A stretch of 11,598 nucleotides of DNA from CAYJAD01 sp964371835. GTDB lineage: Bacteria; Desulfobacterota; Desulfovibrionia; Desulfovibrionales; Desulfovibrionaceae. How positions within the stretch are numbered: the stretch's first letter is position 1; each line of letters opens with the position of its first letter. Location: the NCBI GenBank assembly GCA_964371835.1, contig CAYJOP010000067.1, positions 1 through 11,598 on the forward strand. The letters are read 5' to 3'. Both the position numbers and the translations under genes were made by a program. Of the stretch, positions 1-7,265 are shown piece by piece. The notes below the pieces were generated by a model. That model had not been told where the DNA came from, ran no database searches, and saw only the letters and a list, made by a program, of their open reading frames with translations.

Positions 1-774
1 TTAATGAATTCTGATGATGGTATTAATGAAAAAATAGTTTTTTCAACAATTGAGGCACTAAAATATTACCAACCTATTGCTGTCGCAATAACTGGGGGTG
101 AACCCTCTTTAAGCCCTTATTTTGCAACAATTCTTAATGAATTATCTAAGTTTACATCGGTCATTGTTGATACAAACGCTTCTCAACTTTCTGATGAACA
201 TCTACTCTCGATTATAAAAAATAAAGCTCATGTTCGTGTCTCATTAGACTCTCATGTATTTCAGAAAAATGCTAAAACAAGAATTGCAAAAGATAAAAAA
301 AATGCTCAGTGTTTATTTTTAAGCACATTAAATAACTTGATTTTATTGGTTGAAAAAGGTGTTCCTGTTACCATTCATACTGTTGCAACCACATATAATT
401 ATGATGATATGAAGTCTTTTCTCAAAGACATGGATAAATTTCAAGTGCAAAAAATTAGTATTAGAATTGTTGAAGAGTCTAGTCTTATACACGACTACGC
501 AAAAATTTATGGTGGCCAAAAACGATGCGAGAGATTTCTCAAGCATATTGTCAATAATATACATGTTTCTGGAGTGAAGGCATATATATCCCTCCCAAGA
601 GTGCGAAACTCTATTGTCATTGTGTCGCCAAAAGGAGATTTCTATACTGAATCTCCTATTCCTGAAAAAGGGAAGATAATTATTGATAAAAATACCCCAT
701 CACGACCAAGTCTTGAAAATATAGTGAAAAATGTTGACATGCATGCACATGCATCACGTTATTTATTGAAATAA
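1..774 (+). CDS. Radical SAM enzyme, 5' end cut by window edge
   Basis: The reading frame is open from base 1 (a Leu codon precedes the first visible ATG at 4) to a TAA at 772-774, so this is the C-terminal 257 residues of a longer protein. Counting from the ATG at 4, residues 29-38 read ITGGEPSLSP, the GGEP motif that helps bind S-adenosylmethionine in radical SAM barrels. It is followed by a strand ending in DTNAS (56-60), then VSLDS (79-83), and a beta strand plus asparagine turn near 123-134 (TIHTVATTYNYD), all in usual radical SAM order. The CxxxCxxC loop that holds the 4Fe-4S cluster normally lies about 30 residues before GGEP and must be outside the window. The ATG at 4 is therefore unlikely to be the true start. 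Only two cysteines are visible (103 and 175), so there is no SPASM-type auxiliary cluster; the 'SPKGDFYTES' turn (208-217) has Glu where such proteins often have Cys. The substrate is unknown. It probably shares a transcript with the next gene, 36 bp downstream. Confidence 0.85.
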   Translation, partial: LMNSDDGINEKIVFSTIEALKYYQPIAVAITGGEPSLSPYFATILNELSKFTSVIVDTNASQLSDEHLLSIIKNKAHVRVSLDSHVFQKNAKTRIAKDKKNAQCLFLSTLNNLILLVEKGVPVTIHTVATTYNYDDMKSFLKDMDKFQVQKISIRIVEESSLIHDYAKIYGGQKRCERFLKHIVNNIHVSGVKAYISLPRVRNSIVIVSPKGDFYTESPIPEKGKIIIDKNTPSRPSLENIVKNVDMHAHASRYLLK

Positions 775-793
775 TTTTAAATATATCAATTTT

Positions 794-800
794 GAGGGGA
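794..800 (+). promoter_or_regulatory. Ribosome binding site of the cyclase/synthetase-like gene
   Basis: GAGGGGA lies ten bases before ATG 811 in the 36-bp gap after the radical SAM gene. It fixes the start and shows that the second gene has its own translation signal. I see no convincing promoter in this short gap, so co-transcription with the radical SAM gene is likely. Confidence 0.65.
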
Positions 801-810
801 GATACAGCTG

Positions 811-2181
811 ATGACAAGAAATGATATCGAAAATATAGATAAAAGTGTTTTGCAAATTGATATTAAAAATTCAACTGGCCATTTCCATGATGGTGCTGGG
901 CAAAAAGAGTTTTCAAAAGTAATAGAGAACAACAAAAGTCTATTTCATAAAATATGTGTATTTTATAGTGGTGAGTACTATAAGGACATAGGGGACGGGC
1001 ACATTTCGTTATTTTCAAATCCTTTAGATGCGTTATTATGTGCATTAGTATTTTATAGAGCCACAAATAATATTGAAATAGAGCAGAGGATAGCCATTAC
1101 TAAAGGTATCATCACCGAAAATACTGAAACTGAAACCAGTGAAGCTTTTATCTTGGCAGCACGGTTACAGGAAATAGCTCCAGTGGGTAAAATTGTATTA
1201 TCTGAGGATTTTTATGGGAGTATTTTTAAAATAAATAAAAAAATAGAAGAGTTATGTGGGAATAGCAATGTAAATGTTAAAGGATTTGAACAAATCACCA
1301 TTCATACTTTTGACCCAAATAATGAAAATGTTAATTGTATAATAGATTCACACAAAGTTGAGGAAATGATTAATGTTGCAGATGTTGATCCTGTTAACGT
1401 ACTTGATGAAGATTATAAGGAAAGTCGAGTTATGATATGGCCTGTAGTTCCTAGGCATAAATTGAATTTAATACACTTAGGACAAATTTCATTGATATCT
1501 TTTCTTCACAGGCATCTTGGGTGGAGTATTAAAATATTAATAGCGGATATGGCAGATGACAGTGTAACGAGTAACTATGTAGATTGTTTGAAAAAATATT
1601 TAAAAAACAATGGATATCAGGCAGGAGAAATTTTTTATCTGTCAAAGTTAATGGAAAAAGAAACTACTTCGTGTTGTAAAATCACAAAAGATTTGTTTAA
1701 TAATTATTTGAAGGATATCACATTTGACCAAATGACTAAATTTGTACAAAAAAGTTACACAACGGATGAATACAAAACACGCCAAATGTGGAAAGTATTA
1801 AGGCCATTGTTTACCCTTTCTGCGTCCATGTATTTAAGTGATACTTTAGAAAATAAATGCATTGTCATCGCAGGTGAAGATGAGCATTCTATGTGGACTA
1901 CCTGTACAGCTAGGCCTGATTATGAAAATAAAATAGGTGCTATGCTAGTGCCTACTCTATCAAGAGATGGTGAAAGACAATTTTCTCATGATGATGAAAC
2001 GTTTTATTGGACTTCAGTCAAGGCAATTAAAGAGTCCATGCGTGGGGCCAATATTACTAAGTGGGTAAAAAATTTAATGTTAAAGTTGCAATATGATGAG
2101 CTCGAAAATCATATTGCTGAAGATGCGGTTTCAGATGATATTGCAAGATATATCTATAATAGCTTGAAAAAACAAAGATAA
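811..2181 (+). CDS. Class III nucleotide cyclase-like domain fused to a Trp/Tyr-tRNA synthetase-like core
   Basis: 456 residues, no signal peptide or membrane segment, so cytoplasmic. Residues 12-167 resemble a class III nucleotidyl cyclase. The two metal-binding aspartates are D17 (QIDIKNSTG) and D62 in a GDG turn (KDIGDGHISLF). The helix FILAARL (113-119) keeps the catalytic-type arginine R118 but has Ile114 where cyclases usually have Asn, and VKGF (156-159) matches the usual late 'KGF/KGV' motif. Residues about 205-412 follow a class Ic synthetase. IHLGQ (221-225) stands for HIGH, followed by KILIADMAD (241-249). GEDEH (355-359) sits where synthetases have GxDQ. DGERQFSHDD (386-395) occupies the KMSKS loop. 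The 45 or so residues left at the C-terminus cannot hold an anticodon-binding domain. ATG 811 is supported by GAGGGGA at 794-800, ten bases upstream. The overall function is unknown; making or sensing a nucleotide signal, or activating an amino acid, are inferences. Fold calls are fairly secure, activity is not. Confidence 0.8.
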   Translation: MTRNDIENIDKSVLQIDIKNSTGHFHDGAGQKEFSKVIENNKSLFHKICVFYSGEYYKDIGDGHISLFSNPLDALLCALVFYRATNNIEIEQRIAITKGIITENTETETSEAFILAARLQEIAPVGKIVLSEDFYGSIFKINKKIEELCGNSNVNVKGFEQITIHTFDPNNENVNCIIDSHKVEEMINVADVDPVNVLDEDYKESRVMIWPVVPRHKLNLIHLGQISLISFLHRHLGWSIKILIADMADDSVTSNYVDCLKKYLKNNGYQAGEIFYLSKLMEKETTSCCKITKDLFNNYLKDITFDQMTKFVQKSYTTDEYKTRQMWKVLRPLFTLSASMYLSDTLENKCIVIAGEDEHSMWTTCTARPDYENKIGAMLVPTLSRDGERQFSHDDETFYWTSVKAIKESMRGANITKWVKNLMLKLQYDELENHIAEDAVSDDIARYIYNSLKKQR

Positions 2182-2269
2182 ATTGACGATTGCATATGCA
2201 AGAAAATGTTAAGTACTATTTTGTTGTTGTAACCTTCTAATAAAGCTTTACAACATTTACTCAAGTGTT

Positions 2270-2315
2270 GGCTAGGAACAGGTTAGGACAGAGGGTAGGA
2301 AAATGGGGTAGGAAA
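2270..2315 (+). repeat. Four direct copies of GGnTAGGA, about one helical turn apart
   Basis: The copies are GGCTAGGAAC (2270), GGTTAGGACA (2281), GGGTAGGAAA (2293) and GGGTAGGAAA (2306), all on the plus strand. Start-to-start spacings are 11, 12 and 13 bases, which places them on roughly one face of the helix. The pattern resembles protein-binding arrays such as integrase arm-type sites or iterons. The array is seen directly; the binding protein is inferred. Confidence 0.75.
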
Positions 2316-2372
2316 TTTGTTTCCATTTTTTTGAAGCACATTTTGCACCGTAGAAATAACCCTAAGCCTCTC

Positions 2373-2392
2373 TTACTAACATTTTACTAACA
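2373..2392. repeat. Tandem TTACTAACA pair
   Basis: TTACTAACA occurs at 2373-2381 and again at 2384-2392, 11 bases start to start. Read on the minus strand it is TGTTAGTAA, loosely related to the GGTTAGGA copies on the other strand. It could be an opposed pair of weaker sites for the same protein; this is a tentative reading. Confidence 0.4.
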
Positions 2393-2502
2393 CCAAAATC
2401 CGCTGCATATTGCACCTATAATTAAAAGCTCATCAATCCCTGTAAAGCACTATCAATGCTTATCAAACAGAAGAACCGCCATATCCCTTCATATTTGCTC
2501 TG

Positions 2503-2523
2503 GGGTAGGAATAGGGTAGGAAA
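2503..2523 (+). repeat. Second cluster of two GGGTAGGA motifs beside the tRNA terminator
   Basis: GGGTAGGAAT (2503-2512) and GGGTAGGAAA (2514-2523) are 11 bases apart, start to start, in the same direction as the first cluster about 190 bp to the left. They lie less than 20 bases from the terminator hairpin at the tRNA 3' end. Two separated clusters of one motif flanking an AT-rich spacer is the layout expected of an attachment site bound by a recombinase, though no such gene is in view. Confidence 0.7.
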
Positions 2524-2541
2524 GTTAAAAATGCAAAGAAA

Positions 2542-2579
2542 AAGCCCTTACAGTTTTCACCGTAAGGGCTTGATTTTTT

Positions 2580-2580
<1 letters not shown>
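2542..2580. terminator. Bidirectional rho-independent terminator after the initiator tRNA
   Basis: A perfect 10-bp stem pairs 2542-2551 (AAGCCCTTAC) with 2562-2571 (GTAAGGGCTT) around a 10-base loop. On the plus strand it is followed by seven T (2574-2580). On the minus strand it is followed by a T-rich run (complement of 2534-2543). It can therefore stop tRNA transcription from the right and island transcription from the left. It begins directly at the tRNA CCA end. Confidence 0.85.
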
Positions 2581-2656
<76 letters not shown>

Positions 2657-2681
2657 ACATGTGCATTGCTGCAAGAAGGCG

Positions 2682-2710
2682 ACAATATATACTTTGGAAT
2701 GCTTAGTCAA
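2682..2710 (-). promoter_or_regulatory. Sigma-70-type promoter of tRNA-fMet
   Basis: On the minus strand TTGACT (complement of 2705-2710) is followed after 17 bases by TATTGT (complement of 2682-2687). An overlapping TATATT (2684-2689) gives a 15-base spacer. Initiation near 2675 would leave a leader of about 20 bases before the tRNA 5' end at 2656. The element lies about 45 bp past the pump gene stop, with no clear terminator between, so readthrough from the efflux operon is possible. Confidence 0.65.
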
Positions 2711-2755
2711 GTAAAATAGTCAGAATTTTAATAATATTTTTATCCATTGATATAA

Positions 2756-5700
2756 TTAAGTTTTTGATAGTTTGTTCTTGGTCCAAATGCTTGCGTCGTC
2801 AAGAATTAGATAGAACGCTGGTACGAGCATTAGGCAGATAAAAGTTGCGAACAAGATACCAAAGCCAAGGGACAAGGCCACTGGGATTAGGAATTTTGCT
2901 TGGCGTGAGGTTTCAAATATGATTGGCATAAGGCCAAGAAATGTTGTTAATGTTGTTAACAAGATGGGTCTTGCTCTTTGTATGGCGGCTTGTTTTACGG
3001 CTTCAAAGGCAGGCATTCCATTGCGATGTGCCTTATTTGCAAAGTCAATGAGCACTAGCGAATCATTAACTACAACTCCAGACAGTGCAACTATACCAAA
3101 TAATGAAATAACGCTCAAACTGTAGCCCATAATTAAGTGCCCAGCCACGGCTCCTACAATGCCAAATGGTATTGAGAACATAATAATAAGTGGTTGAGAG
3201 TAGCTTTTAAATGGAATGGCAAGTAGTGCGTAAATGCCTAAAAGTGCCATGGCAAGGCCAAGAATCATGGCAGTTGTGCTATCTGCCATATCGCTTTGGC
3301 GGCCGCCAAATTCCCAAGAAAGGCCCTCATACGCGCCCATAACTTGTGGCATAACCTCCTCTTCAATGACGGTCATCATTGCACCAGTGGCGGAAGGGGG
3401 TGAAATATTAGCGGTAACAGTTGCAGTACGGCGGCTGTTTGTATGCCTAATTGTGGAGTCTGCTTGTCCATCTTCAGTTACTACAATGTCACGCAGGAGA
3501 ACTTCTTGCCCTTGTGGAGAGCGCAGAATTAACTCTTCAAATGAGGCCTCGCTCATGCGATCTTTTTCAGGAAGGCGCACACGCACGGTCATTTCGCTAT
3601 TGCCACGCTGTTGGCGCAGCGCTGTAACACCTTCAAATGCATAACGTAATTGTTTAGAAACTTCTTGGGATGTAAATCCGAGTTGTTCGGCAAGTGGGGT
3701 AAGGCGCACATCAAATTGGCGCATGGTTCGGCTGGTGCCAAGGTCAACGTCGCTAACACCGCCATATGTTCTTAATATATCGCCAAGTTCAGCTGCAGCA
3801 GTTTCAAGGACTGCTGTATCGCGATGAGAAAGTCGCACTGTGAGGCCACTTCCGCTACCTGGTCCACCTCTATCCGCTTGTAAAACAAGACTTTCTACGC
3901 CATGAATAACACCAATGGCCTCACGCCATTTGGCAGTGACTTCTTCAGTGCTAATGGGGCGTAAATCTGGTTCTACCAAGTGTACAAGTACAGAGATGGT
4001 TGTATCGCGTACTTCTGCTTGAATGCCCGTTGTTAGCCCATCTCCGCCATGAGCATCTGTGACAGTATGAGCTGCGTTAACCATCTGATTTTTAACACGG
4101 TTCAGTTCTTGCTTGGACATGCCAGAAGGTACTATGGCTTGAGCAAATGCGAAGTCTGACTCAACTCTTGGCATAAGGTCAAATCCTAGTCGTCCTGATG
4201 CAACGTAACTTCCTGTAATTAATAAGATTGCAAGTCCGATGGCCACAGTGATATAGCGTTTGTGTAATACTTTTTCCACAAATGGCCCAAATTTATATTG
4301 TACAAAATTTAAGAATTTTACACTAAACCTTCTTTGCCATGCACTAAAAGCACGAAAAGGAGCTGTATAAGGCGAACCGTTAGGGGCATAGTTAGCATTT
4401 TCGTTTTGATTACGTCTTTTTAAGTGGCTAAGGTGGGCAGGTAGGACGTAAACACTTTCAATTAAAGAACAAGTAAAAACTGCAATGACAATAAGTGGTA
4501 TGACCATCCACACCTTGCCCATGGTGCCTGGTATGAATAGCATGGGCATAAAGGAAATCATGTTGGTAAGCACGGAAAATGTAACCGGACCTGCCACTTC
4601 CTTTGTGCCTTTGATGGCAGCCTCCAGAGGAGAAACTCCACGTTCAAGCCAAGCGCTAACATTTTCACCAACAACAATGGCATCGTCCACCACAATTCCA
4701 AGGGTAATAATGAAGGCAAACATGGAGATAACGTTTAAACTAATGCCAAAGGGCACAAAAAACCAAAAAGCGCCTAAAACAGACACAGGAATACCTAAAC
4801 TAACCCAAAAAGCAAGGGAAGGACGCAAAAATATAGATAAACATAAAAAAACTAAGAATACACCTAGAAGGGCATTTTCTGTCATTAATTCCTTACGTTG
4901 TTCGTATACCTCAGCCATGTTTTTTTGTTCATAAACGTGTAAATTTTCAGGCATTATAGCATTATATTTTTCCATAATTTTTAAGGATGCCTTAGCAACC
5001 TCTGTGGGGTCTTCATTGCCTAAGCTGTAAATTTCAATGGAAAGGGCATCTTCGCCATTATATTCACTCCAACGTCTAGTATCGTCAAAAGTATCTGAAA
5101 TTGTAGCCACATCTTCTAGCAAAAGGCGGCTTCCGTCGGCATTGGTGCGTATGGCAATATTAGCAAAGTCGCTTGCATAATCACGGCGCTCATTGAGTCG
5201 TAAAAGAATATCTCCACTGGCAGCATTAACACTACCGCCGCCTTGCTGGACAGCAGCGGTACCGATGGCAGATGCAACTTCTTGCATGGTAAGCCCATAA
5301 CGACGCAAATTTTCTTGTGGAATTTCTACCCAGACTTCATGGTCTCTTGTATTTTCAAGCTCAACTTGAGTGATTGCAGGGTCTTGAATGAGATCCTCTT
5401 TAATGAGTTCAGCCCAGTAGCGCAAAGATGCAGCATCTACATCGCCAGCAACCATGAGTTCAATTGCCTCTCGTCGTGAGGAGCGCAAAGAAATTGTTGG
5501 CCGCTCTGCGTCAACTGGAAAGGTAGTAATACGGTCAACGGCAGCTTTTACATCCTGTAAAAGCACATTTCCGTCAACTTCGTCAGTTCCTTCGATGATT
5601 ACAGAGGCACTACCTGTACTCATGCTGGCTGTGGTTTCTTCAACACCATCAAGGCCTTGTACGGCTTCTTCAATGGCTTGAACGACGCTTTTCTCCATTT

Positions 5701-5911
5701 CTTCAGGTGTAGCGCCACTAACTGTTACTGAAACTGTAACCTCTGTAATTTCAAAATATGGGAATACTTCACGCCTAACTTGCGAGGCTACAATTATGCC
5801 ACCAATCATAAGCATGACCATTAGCAAGTTTGCCGCCACAGGGTTTGAGGCCATCCAGCCCACAGAACCGCGAGTTAATTCTTTATTTGAGGAGTAATCT
5901 TGGCTACTCAT
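2756..5911 (-). CDS. RND-family efflux pump inner-membrane permease
   Basis: 1051 residues, normal length for a hydrophobe/amphiphile exporter (AcrB-like fold, acting as a trimer in the inner membrane and driven by protons). The first membrane helix is at about 24-42. It is followed by a large periplasmic porter loop (about 43-340), a bundle of helices from about 343 to 490, a second periplasmic loop, and the final helix bundle. The helix-4 motif GIVVDDAIVVGEN has the proton-relay pair D409-D410. In the tenth helix the lysine that AcrB uses (K940) is replaced: VVVNDSLVLIDFA places Asn at about 949, as in other members of this branch. The ATG at 5911 overlaps the preceding gene's TAA (TAATG), with AGAAGG (5918-5923) six bases upstream, so it is translationally coupled to the fusion protein gene. 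Substrate is unknown: drugs, detergents, bile salts or metabolites are all possible. Plus-strand frames inside it are shadows. Confidence 0.95.
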   Translation of the reverse strand: MSSQDYSSNKELTRGSVGWMASNPVAANLLMVMLMIGGIIVASQVRREVFPYFEITEVTVSVTVSGATPEEMEKSVVQAIEEAVQGLDGVEETTASMSTGSASVIIEGTDEVDGNVLLQDVKAAVDRITTFPVDAERPTISLRSSRREAIELMVAGDVDAASLRYWAELIKEDLIQDPAITQVELENTRDHEVWVEIPQENLRRYGLTMQEVASAIGTAAVQQGGGSVNAASGDILLRLNERRDYASDFANIAIRTNADGSRLLLEDVATISDTFDDTRRWSEYNGEDALSIEIYSLGNEDPTEVAKASLKIMEKYNAIMPENLHVYEQKNMAEVYEQRKELMTENALLGVFLVFLCLSIFLRPSLAFWVSLGIPVSVLGAFWFFVPFGISLNVISMFAFIITLGIVVDDAIVVGENVSAWLERGVSPLEAAIKGTKEVAGPVTFSVLTNMISFMPMLFIPGTMGKVWMVIPLIVIAVFTCSLIESVYVLPAHLSHLKRRNQNENANYAPNGSPYTAPFRAFSAWQRRFSVKFLNFVQYKFGPFVEKVLHKRYITVAIGLAILLITGSYVASGRLGFDLMPRVESDFAFAQAIVPSGMSKQELNRVKNQMVNAAHTVTDAHGGDGLTTGIQAEVRDTTISVLVHLVEPDLRPISTEEVTAKWREAIGVIHGVESLVLQADRGGPGSGSGLTVRLSHRDTAVLETAAAELGDILRTYGGVSDVDLGTSRTMRQFDVRLTPLAEQLGFTSQEVSKQLRYAFEGVTALRQQRGNSEMTVRVRLPEKDRMSEASFEELILRSPQGQEVLLRDIVVTEDGQADSTIRHTNSRRTATVTANISPPSATGAMMTVIEEEVMPQVMGAYEGLSWEFGGRQSDMADSTTAMILGLAMALLGIYALLAIPFKSYSQPLIIMFSIPFGIVGAVAGHLIMGYSLSVISLFGIVALSGVVVNDSLVLIDFANKAHRNGMPAFEAVKQAAIQRARPILLTTLTTFLGLMPIIFETSRQAKFLIPVALSLGFGILFATFICLMLVPAFYLILDDASIWTKNKLSKT

Positions 5912-7254
5912 TATTTACCTTCTGGATTTTGCTTGGCAATGGGTGTTTTGTTTTGCCTGTTATTTTTGGGTACTGAAATTCGCACTGGCATATTTTGTAT
6001 GGGCGCACCAAGTGGCGATGTAATAATATGCTCGTCAGACTCAAGTCCTTCTGTGATAATTACATATTCAGTGCTTTTCCAAGCCACTGTAACAGAACGA
6101 ATATCTAAGGTATATGATGGATTTTTTTTGTTTTTTTGCTCTGTCTTTTGTTCAGTTTCTTGTTCAGAATTTTGTGGTTTCTTCTCAAGATTTTGTGGCT
6201 TTTCTTCAACCTTAGGCATAGCCACCCAAACAGTATCATTACCACGCAAGGCTATGCGGGGTAGGGTAACGGCATTTTTAAGTAAGCCTGCTTGCAACTC
6301 CACACGCACTTGATCGCCAAGTAATAGGTGAGCTTGCCCACTTTTTAAGCCCAAGGGGTCATGCACAGAAACAAGCACACGGCCCATGCGTGTGGTTTCG
6401 TCAAGTGAAGCAATGCTATGCAGCACGCTGCCTTCACGCATATTATTTGTGGCGGTATAAACATTTACTTTTGCATCGTCAAATACCGATATTCCAAGAG
6501 CTTGCAATTTGTCTAAAGGTATGGATGCTTCAATATGATATTCATCAATACCTGCAATGGTGGCCAGCATATCAGAATTTGAGGCTTGGCTACCCAATGA
6601 AACGTCACGCTTGAGCACAAGTGCATTATAAGGAGCTATGATTTTAGTTCTTTCAAGATTAAGTTTAGCTTGGTTCATATCTGCTTCAGCTGCTTCAAGC
6701 ACTGCTTTTGCTTGTGCTAACTGTGGTGTACGCAAAGCAAGTGCTGTTCTTTTTGCAGCATCTGGCATGATTTTCTCTAGCTGTTCAAGTTCAGTGCGGG
6801 CAACTCTTTGTTGGCCCATTTCTAATTGATAAGCAGCTTTGGCTTCTGCGTAGGTACTTTTTTTAAGGGCCAGAGCGTTTTTGTAATCATCATCATCTAA
6901 TTGTAGGATTAATTCATCTTTTTTAATAATTCCACCTGGTTCAAAGTTTGTTCCCAATGCTTTCACTTGGCCAGAAACACGAGCGCGTACAATGGTTTGT
7001 TGAGCAGCCTTAACGGTGCCAAGGGCATTGACAGTAAGAGGTGCATCATTTTTTTGGCTGATGATAGTTACGACCACGGGACTACTGACAGGTGGCCGAA
7101 CACGCTTGCTTGACGGTGCTGTGACAATAAATAGGAAAGCAATAATGAAGGCCGATGCAAGTATGCATAGAACTTGTTTAGGTGTGGATAGTTTACTAAA
7201 AAAAGTAAAATAAGTAGGTATTTTAGCAAGGAAGGCAAAGTTTAATGATTTCAT
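5911..7254 (-). CDS. RND efflux membrane fusion (periplasmic adaptor) protein
   Basis: 447 residues. An N-terminal membrane anchor lies at about 28-46, with no lipobox, so it is held in the inner membrane with its body in the periplasm. The lipoyl-like halves are at about 75-120 (VRARVSGQVKAL, then VLIL-type strands) and 200-235 (RTKIIAPYNALVL). They flank an alpha-helical hairpin rich in Ala/Glu/Gln (about 125-200), the part that meets the outer-membrane channel. Beta-barrel and membrane-proximal domains follow. An E/K/Q/N-rich insert (about 348-378, with repeated KPQN and TEQK units) interrupts the membrane-proximal part. This region is unusual and looks repeat-derived. The gene begins 11 bp after the channel gene stop and overlaps the pump start by one base. 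The ribosome site is weak (TTGGA), so coupling to the upstream gene is likely. Confidence 0.93.
   Translation of the reverse strand: MKSLNFAFLAKIPTYFTFFSKLSTPKQVLCILASAFIIAFLFIVTAPSSKRVRPPVSSPVVVTIISQKNDAPLTVNALGTVKAAQQTIVRARVSGQVKALGTNFEPGGIIKKDELILQLDDDDYKNALALKKSTYAEAKAAYQLEMGQQRVARTELEQLEKIMPDAAKRTALALRTPQLAQAKAVLEAAEADMNQAKLNLERTKIIAPYNALVLKRDVSLGSQASNSDMLATIAGIDEYHIEASIPLDKLQALGISVFDDAKVNVYTATNNMREGSVLHSIASLDETTRMGRVLVSVHDPLGLKSGQAHLLLGDQVRVELQAGLLKNAVTLPRIALRGNDTVWVAMPKVEEKPQNLEKKPQNSEQETEQKTEQKNKKNPSYTLDIRSVTVAWKSTEYVIITEGLESDEHIITSPLGAPIQNMPVRISVPKNNRQNKTPIAKQNPEGK
6121..6213 (-). repeat. Low-complexity repeat insert within the adaptor gene
   Basis: This stretch encodes an E/K/Q/N-rich segment built from short imperfect repeats (EKPQN, EKKPQN, then TEQ/KTEQK). 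At the DNA level, TTTTGTGG recurs about 20 bases apart near 6170 and 6191, and TTCTTGTTCAG-like units follow. The frame is kept. Slippage-driven growth of a flexible linker is the likely origin. Confidence 0.6.
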
Positions 7255-7265
7255 AATAATTCCAA

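Larger units (their letters stand above)
2182..2541. other. Gene-free stretch between cargo genes and tRNA; repeat-rich possible attachment region
   Basis: No credible coding frame is visible here. The stretch contains a 10-base palindrome TGCATATGCA (2191-2200), a weak 8-bp inverted repeat TGTTGTAA/TTACAACA (2225-2232 and 2248-2255) without a T-run, and six plus-oriented GGnTAGGA motifs (2270-2315 and 2503-2523). It also has a tandem TTACTAACA pair (2373-2381 and 2384-2392). Its position between AT-rich accessory genes and the 3' end of a tRNA gene suits the attachment region of an integrated element. No integrase gene is in the window. Confidence 0.55.

Noticed and set aside
4..774. ATG at 4 as the true start of the radical SAM gene
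   Set aside because: The frame is open to the window edge, and the cluster-binding CxxxCxxC segment that must precede GGEP is missing. The gene is therefore cut by the edge.
2191..2255. Possible terminator after the cyclase/synthetase-like gene
   Set aside because: The palindrome and the 8-bp inverted repeat are AT-rich and not followed by a T-run; the strong hairpin at 2542-2571 is a better stop.
2270..2523. CRISPR array
   Set aside because: The repeated unit is only about 8-10 bases with 11-13 base spacing, far too short for CRISPR repeats and spacers.
3234..3644. Plus-strand open frame of 136 codons inside the pump gene
   Set aside because: It is antisense to a strongly conserved RND coding region, has no ribosome site I can see and shows no family resemblance; it is a shadow.
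4485..4934. Plus-strand open frame of 149 codons inside the pump gene
   Set aside because: It is antisense to the membrane-helix region of the pump; its composition is a by-product of the opposite strand.
5900..6313. Plus-strand open frame of 137 codons with a Cys/Phe-rich sequence
   Set aside because: It is antisense to the end of the adaptor gene; the Cys/Phe/Ser richness mirrors the E/K/Q repeat on the other strand.
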